Shown here: piece by piece, positions 1 to 5,126 of the stretch
How positions within the stretch are numbered: the stretch's first letter is position 1
How the letters are laid out: each line of letters opens with the position of its first letter
Origin: an uncultured Eubacteriales bacterium
GTDB lineage: Bacteria > Bacillota > Clostridia > Oscillospirales > Oscillospiraceae
DNA length: 5,674 bases
Direction: 5' to 3'
NCBI GenBank assembly: GCA_900546295.1
Contig: URCK01000085.1
Coordinates: 1 to 5,674 of the forward strand
Program-made: the position numbers and the translations under genes
Notes under the pieces: model-generated
The model's input: only the letters and a program-made list of their open reading frames with translations
Database searches by the model: none
What the model was told of the DNA's origin: nothing

Positions 1-2
1 AA

Positions 3-49
3 GCAGAGTGTCCATTACAGGATACTCAGATCCTATAAGGACACTCTGC
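3..49 (-). terminator. Long hairpin after tRNA-Pro, probable terminator
   Basis: Two arms of 11 bases (3-13 and 39-49) are perfect reverse complements. Inside them a second helix forms between 15-23 and 30-38 with one G-T wobble, leaving base 14 as a single bulge and a 6-base loop at 24-29. This gives about 20 paired positions. On the minus strand the hairpin begins one base after the tRNA CCA end. Two T residues follow before the window ends, so the expected U-tract cannot be confirmed. The most likely role is transcription termination and 3' boundary of the tRNA transcript. A copy of a dispersed palindromic repeat is the alternative. Confidence 0.6.
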
Positions 50-50
50 A

Positions 51-126
51 TGGTCCGAGTGGCGAGACTTGAACTCACGGCCTCTTGACCCCCAGTCAAG
101 CGCGCTACCAACTGCGCCACACCCGG
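51..126 (-). tRNA. tRNA-Pro (anticodon GGG)
   Basis: The minus strand folds into a complete 76-nt cloverleaf. It has acceptor stem CCGGGTG paired with CACTCGG, D arm GCGC/GCGC with AGTTGGTA loop, anticodon stem CTTGA/TCAAG with loop CTGGGGG, a 5-base variable loop, T stem GTGAG/CTCGC with loop TTCAAGT, discriminator A and an encoded CCA. Positions 34-36 read GGG, so it decodes CCC (and CCU by wobble) as proline. All stems pair, with one G-T in the acceptor and one in the T stem, so it should be functional. It has its own promoter about 30 bases upstream and is followed at once by a long hairpin. Confidence 0.95.
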
Positions 127-156
127 ATGATGTGTATCTCTCGTGTCGACTTTGAT

Positions 157-185
157 AGAATAGCACATCTTACCGGAAATTGCAA
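157..185 (-). promoter_or_regulatory. Housekeeping promoter of tRNA-Pro
   Basis: On the minus strand, TTGCAA (180-185) and TATTCT (157-162) are separated by 17 bases, matching the sigma-A consensus at most positions. The predicted start near 150 leaves a leader of about 24 nt before the tRNA. Upstream of the -35 lies an A/T-rich tract (about 191-212) containing the perfect palindrome ATTTTTT-G-AAAAAAT, in the right place for an UP element, as is common for stable-RNA promoters. Confidence 0.72.
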
Positions 186-221
186 GCCCTAATTTTGATT
201 TTTTGAAAAAATTGTCGCCGT

Positions 222-941
222 TCACCAAGAGACCTCCTCGCCGGGACGAAGGTAAAAATGCCCTGCCTCCGGCGTGACGCCAAAGCAGGAAAAAAGCTCC
301 TCGAGCGTGACAAATTCATAGCCCTGCGCGCCGAGCACGTCGATGGCTTGGAGCGCTGCGTCCACGCTGGATTCATACGGATCATGCAGCAGGATGATGT
401 CGCCCGGCTGCGCTTCGCTTGTGATCGCGTAGGACACGAGGTCGCGGTTTCGCACGCTCCAATCCATCGTATCCATGGACCAGAAGATCATGGGTACGCT
501 GACAGCGGCTTTGAGTGCGTCGCTCGAAAAGCCCCAGGGCGGGCGCAGCCAGTAATCGCCTTCGCCGAGAATGGCGCGCAGCGCCTCGTCCGTTTTTCGA
601 ATCTCGCCAAGAGCGGTCTCGTCGGCGGCGTCGAGGCGCGCGTGGGTGAAGCTGTGGTTGCCGACCTGATGGCCCTCGTCCTTCATGCGGCGCACAAGGT
701 CTTCGCTGTCGGCGATCTGCTCGCCGATGAGAAAAAACGTTGCGTGCGCGCCGCGCTCTCTGAGCCCGTCCAAAAGCCTTGCGGTCGTCTGCGGCGAAGG
801 GCCGTCGTCAAAGGTCAGGGCGATGCAGCGGCGGGGAAAGGTATTGGCGGCCTCGACGGCACGTCCCCCTGCGGCGTGAGCGGCAAAGAGGGAACAGGCT
901 GTGAGCAAAAGCAGCAGGAGCAGAGCGGAGCGGCGCTTCAT
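222..941 (-). CDS. Exported NodB-family polysaccharide deacetylase
   Basis: A 239-residue protein predicted to remove acetyl groups from N-acetylated sugars in the envelope (peptidoglycan or another glycan); the exact substrate is not visible. All five NodB motifs are present: TFDDGPSP (43-50, D45/D46 for catalysis and metal), HSFTH (96-100, metal histidines), RPPWG (133-137), DTMDW (157-161) and LLHD (184-187, catalytic H186). The N-terminus is MKRR followed by a leucine run and LTAC at 13-16, which fits a lipobox with C16. A Sec signal cleaved after AHAA near 24 is the alternative. The ATG at 941 is chosen over the in-frame GTG at 950 because GAGGTG sits 6 bases before it, whereas starting at 950 would place that site inside the gene. 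It is divergent from the LysR gene. No hairpin terminator follows, so its transcript may run into the tRNA-Pro unit. Confidence 0.92.
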   Translation of the reverse strand: MKRRSALLLLLLLTACSLFAAHAAGGRAVEAANTFPRRCIALTFDDGPSPQTTARLLDGLRERGAHATFFLIGEQIADSEDLVRRMKDEGHQVGNHSFTHARLDAADETALGEIRKTDEALRAILGEGDYWLRPPWGFSSDALKAAVSVPMIFWSMDTMDWSVRNRDLVSYAITSEAQPGDIILLHDPYESSVDAALQAIDVLGAQGYEFVTLEELFSCFGVTPEAGHFYLRPGEEVSW

Positions 942-947
942 GATCAT

Positions 948-953
948 CACCTC
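948..953 (-). promoter_or_regulatory. RBS deciding deacetylase start
   Basis: GAGGTG on the minus strand lies 6 bases before the ATG at 941. It overlaps the upstream in-frame GTG and ATG codons (950 and 947), which argues against those as starts. Confidence 0.7.
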
Positions 954-1051
954 GAAGGCTATTTTACGCAGAAGGCAGGCAAAAAAGACCCGGCGTGGAT
1001 ACTAAACCTGCAAAAAGCGCAAAGAAAGCGCCCTGCTGCGGCGAATTGGCC

Positions 1052-1080
1052 TTGCATCCGGCGGGGAGATAGATTATAAT
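1052..1080 (+). promoter_or_regulatory. Near-consensus promoter of the LysR gene
   Basis: TTGCAT (1052-1057) and a perfect TATAAT (1075-1080) are separated by 17 bases. The predicted start near 1087 gives a leader of about 30 nt to the GTG start. The -10 lies within an 8-base palindrome, ATTATAAT (1073-1080), followed by an imperfect dyad ATGTCGGCAT (1080-1089). Either could belong to an operator, but neither is a clear T-N11-A LysR box. The region 942-1117 also has to hold the divergent deacetylase promoter, for which I see only weak candidates. Confidence 0.75.
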
Positions 1081-1104
1081 GTCGGCATGAAAAATACTAA
1101 TGGG

Positions 1105-1110
1105 AAAGGA
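1105..1110 (+). promoter_or_regulatory. RBS deciding LysR start
   Basis: AAAGGA is 7 bases before GTG at 1118. The in-frame ATG at 1100 has no Shine-Dalgarno sequence before it and would place this site inside the gene. Confidence 0.65.
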
Positions 1111-1117
1111 ATGCTCT

Positions 1118-2005
1118 GTGGAAAGTAAAAAGTTAGAAGCGCTGCTGATGGCGGTCGACCTCGGCAGCTTTACCAAAGCGGCGGAGGTCATGGGCTACAC
1201 ACAGTCCGGACTGACGCACATGATGAATTCGCTCGAGCGTGAGGTCGGCTTCACGCTGCTTGAGCGCGGGCGCGGCGGCGTGCGGCTGACGGCGGAGGGA
1301 GAGCGCGTGGCGCCCGCCATTCGCGACTTTTTGCAGGCCAACGCGCGGCTCGACAGCACCATTGCGCAGGTCGCGGCCTCGCGCAGCGAGGTGATCCGCG
1401 TCAGCGCCTTTGCGAGCATGGCCATGCACTGGCTGCCGAGCATTATCCGCCGCTTCCGCGAGGAGCGGCCCGACGTGGATGTGGATATCCGCATGGCGGA
1501 TCATATCCGCAGCCCCTATGAGCTTTTGGCGCAGGGAAAGATGGACGTCATCTTTGTCAGCCATCAGGAAGAGGAGAGTGGCTACGAGTGGATCCATCTG
1601 CGAGACGACACGATGTATGCCGTGCTGCCCAAGGACTACCCCATCGAGGGGCGCACGGGCTATCCGCTGAGCGAGTTCGACGGGCGCGACTTCATTATGC
1701 CTGCGCAGGGCTTTGACAAGGACATCATGCGCATCTTCAACCGCGTGGGCGTCAAGCCGCACATCCTGCCGACGGCGGTGGACGATCCCACGGTCATCAG
1801 CATGGTCGAGCACGGCCTCGGCGTGAGCATGATGACGGAGCTGACGCTGCGCGGCCGCGGCGACGGCGTGCTGCTTGTACCGGTAGAGCCGAGATCGGCG
1901 CGCGAGCTTGGCATGGCCGTGCGCACGGGCGAGGGACGTCAGGCGTCCCTGCAGCAGTTTATCGCGTGCGCGCAGAGCGTGCTCGCAGAGCTGGAGCCGA
2001 ACTGA
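1118..2005 (+). CDS. LysR-family transcriptional regulator
   Basis: A 295-residue cytoplasmic DNA-binding regulator of normal length for the family. The N-terminal winged helix-turn-helix occupies about residues 5-62; the family signature is seen in GSFTKAAEVMGYTQSGLTHM (16-35), then SLEREVGFTLLER (38-50) and the wing ending RLTAEG. A linker helix follows, and a periplasmic-binding-protein-like effector domain starts near residue 88 (VIRVSAF...HWLPSIIRRF). GTG at 1118 is chosen for its RBS and because the LysR alignment starts here; ATG at 1100 would add six residues of no recognised use. The gene is divergent from the deacetylase with 176 bp between them, the classic arrangement in which a LysR protein controls its divergent neighbour. 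The effector and true target are unknown. No terminator is seen after it; the next gene has its own promoter 8 bases beyond the stop. Confidence 0.93.
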   Translation: MESKKLEALLMAVDLGSFTKAAEVMGYTQSGLTHMMNSLEREVGFTLLERGRGGVRLTAEGERVAPAIRDFLQANARLDSTIAQVAASRSEVIRVSAFASMAMHWLPSIIRRFREERPDVDVDIRMADHIRSPYELLAQGKMDVIFVSHQEEESGYEWIHLRDDTMYAVLPKDYPIEGRTGYPLSEFDGRDFIMPAQGFDKDIMRIFNRVGVKPHILPTAVDDPTVISMVEHGLGVSMMTELTLRGRGDGVLLVPVEPRSARELGMAVRTGEGRQASLQQFIACAQSVLAELEPN

Positions 2006-2012
2006 AAAAGAC

Positions 2013-2040
2013 TTGTCACGCGGCGGCAAAGCGGGATAAT
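2013..2040 (+). promoter_or_regulatory. Promoter of the DUF2156-GNAT gene
   Basis: TTGTCA (2013-2018) and GATAAT (2035-2040) are separated by 16 bases. Transcription would start at about 2046-2048, almost on the upstream ATG at 2048, leaving AGGAG and the ATG at 2075 as the translation start region. The promoter begins 8 bases after the LysR stop codon, so this gene need not depend on LysR transcription. Confidence 0.6.
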
Positions 2041-2057
2041 ACCCGGTATGATACCAA

Positions 2058-2062
2058 AGGAG
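2058..2062 (+). promoter_or_regulatory. Candidate RBS for ATG 2075
   Basis: AGGAG lies 12 bases before ATG 2075, longer than the usual 5-9. It is nevertheless the only strong Shine-Dalgarno sequence here; none precedes ATG 2048. Confidence 0.5.
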
Positions 2063-2074
2063 AAATTACGTTCC

Positions 2075-3475
2075 ATGCTGACATTCAAACCGGTTGCGCA
2101 GCGCGATCTGCCGCGCCTGCGCCGCTATTATAAGGATTGCAACTATCAATTGTGCGAATATTCCGCGCTCGTCAAGCTCATGTGGCGCGGGCATCTGCAT
2201 CCGCAGTACGCCGAGGCGGGCGGCTGCCTGATCGTAAAGAACTGCATCGACGGGAAGCCCTGCTTCGACTATCCCGTGCCCGGAGCCGAGGGGGACGAGG
2301 ACGCGGCGCTCAGCGCCATCGAGGCCTACTGCATGGAGCAGGGGATCGCGCTGGAGCTTTCCGTTGTGCCGCGCGAAAAGGCGGGGAAGCTCCTTGAGCG
2401 CTACCCGCACTTCCACCTCGACAATCCGCGCTCCTGGCGCGACTATCTCTATGAAGCAAACGACCTGCGCGAGTTTCCCGGTCGCCACTACAGCGGCCAG
2501 CGCAACCACGTCAACAAGTTCCGAAAGCTCTATCCCGAGGCGCGCTTCCGCGCGCTGGGGAAGGAAGATCTGCCGCTCATCGAGCGCTTCTGGCAGGATT
2601 ATACCGAGGTATTCGAAAAGACATCGAAATCTGCAAGGAACGAACTGGCGCTCGCCAAAACGATGCTGCGTCTGACGGGGGCTTCTTGGCTCTATGTCGG
2701 CGGCATGGAGTATGAGGGGCGGCTCATCTCCCTTGCCATGGCCGAGCGCTGCGGCGAAACGCTGCACGTCCACATCGAAAAGGCACTCTACGGCTACGAG
2801 GGAGTTTATCCCGCGACGGTGCAGGAATTTGCCCGCTGCTTTGCTGTCGACGGTATCAGATATTTGAACCGCGAGGACGATGCGGGCGACCGCGGCCTTC
2901 GCACCTCAAAGCTCCAGTACCTTCCCTGTATGCTTGCCGAGAAGTTCTGCTTCGATGTGAAAAACGAGCTGGAGGGCTTAGGCGCGATCCCGACGCTCAA
3001 GACCGAGCGGCTGACGATCTCCGCCTTTACGGACGAAGACCGCGCGGCGTACAACGCGCTCTGCCTCGACGATGAGCGCAACAAGTGGTGGGGATACGAC
3101 TATCGCTCGGACTGGAAGGGCGAGGATCTGGAAACCTACTTCCTGAACGTCGTGCGCGAGGACTTTGCCCAAAAGCGCGCCGTCAACTTTGCTATCCGCC
3201 TGGACGGCAAGTGCATCGGCGAGGTGCTGCTCTATCATTTCGACGGCAAGGGCGGCGCGGAGGAGGGCTGCCGCATCGCGCCGGAATACGGCGGACAGGG
3301 TTACGGCGCTGAGGCTTTCCGCGCGGTCGCCGAGTGGGGGCTTTACGACCGCCATCTGGGCCATGTTGTGGCAAAATGCTTCAAGGAGAACACGGCGTCC
3401 TACAAGATGCTCTCGTCCTGTATGCGGAAAAACGGCGAGGATGAGAAGTTCTTCTACTTTAATAAAGAGGTCTGA
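2075..3475 (+). CDS. DUF2156 - GNAT acetyltransferase fusion protein
   Basis: A 466-residue soluble protein with two modules. Residues about 1-295 resemble DUF2156, related to the C-terminal catalytic domain of phosphatidylglycerol lysyltransferases: RNHVNKF at 143-149, HIEKA at 233-237, and the hallmark run from NREDD (265) through GLRTSK to YLP (284). Residues about 305-466 form a RimJ/RimL-like GNAT domain: LKTERLTISAFTDED at the start, the acetyl-CoA loop GGQGYG (406-411) and KENTASYKML near the end. The first loop position is Gly where Arg or Gln is usual. No signal peptide or membrane segment is present, unlike full-length MprF. The likely role is acyl or aminoacyl transfer to an amine; the substrate is unknown. 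ATG 2075 is preferred because the fold starts at MLTFKPV and the promoter would initiate at about 2047; ATG 2048 (9 residues longer) is the alternative. A terminator follows 22 bases after the stop. Confidence 0.87.
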   Translation: MLTFKPVAQRDLPRLRRYYKDCNYQLCEYSALVKLMWRGHLHPQYAEAGGCLIVKNCIDGKPCFDYPVPGAEGDEDAALSAIEAYCMEQGIALELSVVPREKAGKLLERYPHFHLDNPRSWRDYLYEANDLREFPGRHYSGQRNHVNKFRKLYPEARFRALGKEDLPLIERFWQDYTEVFEKTSKSARNELALAKTMLRLTGASWLYVGGMEYEGRLISLAMAERCGETLHVHIEKALYGYEGVYPATVQEFARCFAVDGIRYLNREDDAGDRGLRTSKLQYLPCMLAEKFCFDVKNELEGLGAIPTLKTERLTISAFTDEDRAAYNALCLDDERNKWWGYDYRSDWKGEDLETYFLNVVREDFAQKRAVNFAIRLDGKCIGEVLLYHFDGKGGAEEGCRIAPEYGGQGYGAEAFRAVAEWGLYDRHLGHVVAKCFKENTASYKMLSSCMRKNGEDEKFFYFNKEV

Positions 3476-3496
3476 TGCTTCATCTGCAAAAACGAT

Positions 3497-3536
3497 CAAA
3501 AGGGACGCGCTCTTGAGAAAGAGCGCGTCCCTTTTG
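3497..3536 (+). terminator. Strong intrinsic terminator, possibly bidirectional
   Basis: A perfect 18-bp stem (3497-3514 with 3519-3536) closes a GAGA loop. The core GGGACGCGCTCTT is flanked by AAAA on the left and TTTT on the right. It lies 21 bases after the DUF2156-GNAT stop and insulates the next gene from upstream transcription. Confidence 0.9.
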
Positions 3537-3556
3537 CGAAAACCGTCCTCTGCGGG

Positions 3557-3586
3557 GCATATTGTTCCGCTCTCCGGCGCATCCTA
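3557..3586 (+). promoter_or_regulatory. Sigma-G-like forespore promoter
   Basis: GCATA (3557-3561) and CATCCTA (3580-3586) are separated by exactly 18 bases. The published Bacillus sigma-G consensus is GHATR-N18-CATWMTA; all five -35 positions and six of seven -10 positions match (C in place of W). The predicted start near 3593 is about 20 nt before the ATG, with GGAGGA in the leader. It sits between the upstream terminator and the spoVAF-like gene, where a promoter is required, and no good sigma-A promoter is visible there. Confidence 0.6.
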
Positions 3587-3602
3587 CGGAGAGAAACGGA
3601 GC

Positions 3603-3608
3603 GGAGGA
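3603..3608 (+). promoter_or_regulatory. RBS of the SpoVAF-like gene
   Basis: GGAGGA is 5 bases before ATG 3614. It is a near-ideal site and fixes the start. Confidence 0.8.
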
Positions 3609-3613
3609 TTGCT

Positions 3614-5029
3614 ATGGATCGTTTGTCGCAACACTTTGAGGAAAATGTGCGCGCGCTGGACGCCCTGCTTGGCGTGGGGCGCTGCTTTGACATGGTCTCG
3701 CGCGATCTGTGCGTCGGCGGAAAAAGCGCGCGGCTGTGGGTCGTGGACGGCTACGGCGACGATGCGGTCATCGAGCGGATGCTGAGCTTCTGGCTGGCAC
3801 TCGAAACGGTGGACGATGCGCCCACGATGCAGGCGTTCATCGAGCGCTATGTGACCTTTGGTGAGGTGAATGCGGAGAGCGATCTCAAAACCGCCGTAAC
3901 GAACGTTTTCCTCGGAAAAACGCTGCTGCTCATCGAGGGCTACGACGCCTGCGCGCTCATCGACGCAAAACAGTTTCCCGCGCGCGGCGTGGAGGAGCCG
4001 TCGGCGGGGAAGGTGCTGCGCGGCGCGCACGACGGTTTCATCGAAACGCTCGTCGCCAACGCGGCACTGCTGCGCCGCCGCATCCGCGACCCGCAGCTCA
4101 CGCTCGAGGGACACAAGGTATCCGACCGCTCGCGTGCCGACGTCGTGCTCTGCTACCTTGAAAATAAGGTCGACCGCAGGCTACTCGACGAGGTGCGGCA
4201 AAAGCTTGGCCAAATCGATGTGCGCTCCGTCTCCATGAGTCAGGAGAGCATCGCCGAGGCGATGATGGGGAAGGGGCAGTGGTGGAACCCCTTCCCAAAG
4301 GTGCGCTACACCGAGCGCCCCGACGCCGCGACCGCCTGCGTGATGGAGGGGAACATCCTTGTGCTCGTGGACAACTCGCCCGCAGCGATGATCCTGCCGA
4401 CGCACTTTTTTGATTTTGTGCAGGAGGCGAACGACTTCTACTTTCCACCGCTCGTGGGGACTTATCTCCGCGTGCTGCGCGTGGTGGTGTTCCTGCTCAC
4501 GATGTTTATCACGCCCGTTTGGTATCTTCTCGTCAAGGACCCCTCGCGCACGCAGGCGGGACTTCAATTTCTGGCGATCGATAGCGACTATTCCGTGCCG
4601 ATCCTCGCCCAGCTGTTGCTGGCGGAATTCATCGTGGATCTTCTGAAGCTCGCCTCGCTCAATACGCCCGATGTCTTTTCCAATTCCTTCAGTATGCTTG
4701 GTGCGCTTGTGCTCGGCGATTTTGCCGTGCAGGCGCACTGGCTCGTGCCGGAGGTGCTGGCGTATATGGCCTTTGTCGCCATCTCAAACTTTGCCCAGCC
4801 GAGCTACGAGCTGGGCTACGCCTTCAAGCTGCTGCGGCTGATGCTGCTGCTCTTCGTCGGCGCGCTGGACTGGGTCGGCCTGGCGCTCGGCTGCATCGTG
4901 ATCGCAGTAATCCTCGCTTCAACAAAGCCGATCGTGGGAAAAGGCTACCTCTACCCGCTCTGTCCCTTCGACAAAAAGGCCCTGCGCGCGCTGATCATCC
5001 GAAAGCCCATCAGCCGGGAGAATACATGA
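3614..5029 (+). CDS. spoVAF: GerA/SpoVAF-family spore membrane protein
   Basis: A 471-residue protein of the GerA spore germination family, closest in pattern to SpoVAF, expected in the spore inner membrane. In Bacillus such proteins act with the GerA-type receptors and the SpoVA dipicolinate channel during germination. The N-terminal soluble half carries CFDMVSRDLCVGGKSARLWVVDGYGDD (from residue 24), the SpoVAF-like opening; RGAHDGFIETLVANAALLRRRI (from 136), the GerA signature; and DNSPAAMILP (253-262). Hydrophobic segments follow at about 286-308, 326-348, 358-374, 378-394 and 403-437, the last long enough for two spans, ahead of a short basic tail (KKALRALIIRK). No frameshift or loss is evident; length is near the roughly 490 residues of B. 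subtilis SpoVAF. It stands alone, with no spoVA or gerB/gerC partners nearby. A sigma-G-like promoter precedes it and a terminator follows. A generic GerA-type A-subunit is the main alternative. Confidence 0.88.
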   Translation: MDRLSQHFEENVRALDALLGVGRCFDMVSRDLCVGGKSARLWVVDGYGDDAVIERMLSFWLALETVDDAPTMQAFIERYVTFGEVNAESDLKTAVTNVFLGKTLLLIEGYDACALIDAKQFPARGVEEPSAGKVLRGAHDGFIETLVANAALLRRRIRDPQLTLEGHKVSDRSRADVVLCYLENKVDRRLLDEVRQKLGQIDVRSVSMSQESIAEAMMGKGQWWNPFPKVRYTERPDAATACVMEGNILVLVDNSPAAMILPTHFFDFVQEANDFYFPPLVGTYLRVLRVVVFLLTMFITPVWYLLVKDPSRTQAGLQFLAIDSDYSVPILAQLLLAEFIVDLLKLASLNTPDVFSNSFSMLGALVLGDFAVQAHWLVPEVLAYMAFVAISNFAQPSYELGYAFKLLRLMLLLFVGALDWVGLALGCIVIAVILASTKPIVGKGYLYPLCPFDKKALRALIIRKPISRENT

Positions 5030-5035
5030 GGGCGC

Positions 5036-5070
5036 AAAAAAGGCATCCTGCTTTCGCAGGATGCCTTTTT
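5036..5070. terminator. Bidirectional terminator between convergent genes
   Basis: A perfect stem, GGCATCCTGC (5042-5051) with GCAGGATGCC (5056-5065), closes a TTTC loop. A run of As lies to its left (5036-5041) and Ts to its right (5066-5070, then further T-rich sequence), so both strands show a GC stem plus U-tract. It lies just after the spoVAF-like stop and 56 bases after the gdhA stop on the other strand. Confidence 0.92.
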
Positions 5071-5126
5071 CTTGTTGTTTCATGCGCACAAACGTGCGGC
5101 ACGAGAAAGTCGTAAGGTGTTTTCGA

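Noticed and set aside
1..126. tRNA-Pro 3' end as an integration (attachment) site
   Set aside because: No integrase gene, no second partial copy of the tRNA 3' end and no mobile gene in the window. The flanking hairpin is explained as a terminator.
198..212. Perfect A/T palindrome ATTTTTT-G-AAAAAAT as a terminator of the deacetylase gene
   Set aside because: The stem has no GC pairs and a one-base centre, so it would not form a stable RNA hairpin. It fits better as an A/T-rich element upstream of the tRNA promoter.
962..990. TAAAAT on the minus strand as the deacetylase -10 element
   Set aside because: No acceptable -35 at the proper distance; the candidates have poor matches, so I did not list it as a promoter.
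1017..1031. GCGC-AAAGAAA-GCGC followed on the minus strand by Ts, as a possible small terminator
   Set aside because: Only four base pairs. It lies in the upstream region of the deacetylase, where no transcript is known to need ending; likely chance or a slipped direct repeat.
258..1079. A long open frame on the plus strand opposite the deacetylase (273 codons)
   Set aside because: Its translation shows no recognisable family and is Arg/Ala/Gly rich, as antisense frames of GC-rich genes are. The opposite strand carries all five NodB motifs.
1133..2029. A long open frame on the minus strand opposite the LysR gene (298 codons)
   Set aside because: It mirrors nearly the whole LysR gene, is full of His/Arg/Ala runs, has no domain and no ribosome binding site. 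It is a high-GC shadow.
2066..2773. A 235-codon minus-strand frame, and another at 2978-3499, opposite the DUF2156-GNAT gene
   Set aside because: Neither shows a protein family. The second would also run through the terminator hairpin. The plus-strand product is clearly a real two-domain protein.
3165..3785. A plus-strand frame bridging the GNAT gene, the terminator and the spoVAF-like start
   Set aside because: It is Ser/Arg rich, reads straight through a perfect terminator and overlaps two well-supported genes.
4181..4738. A 185-codon minus-strand frame opposite the spoVAF-like gene
   Set aside because: It is His/Arg rich with no domain, while the plus strand has a coherent GerA-family sequence and membrane segments.
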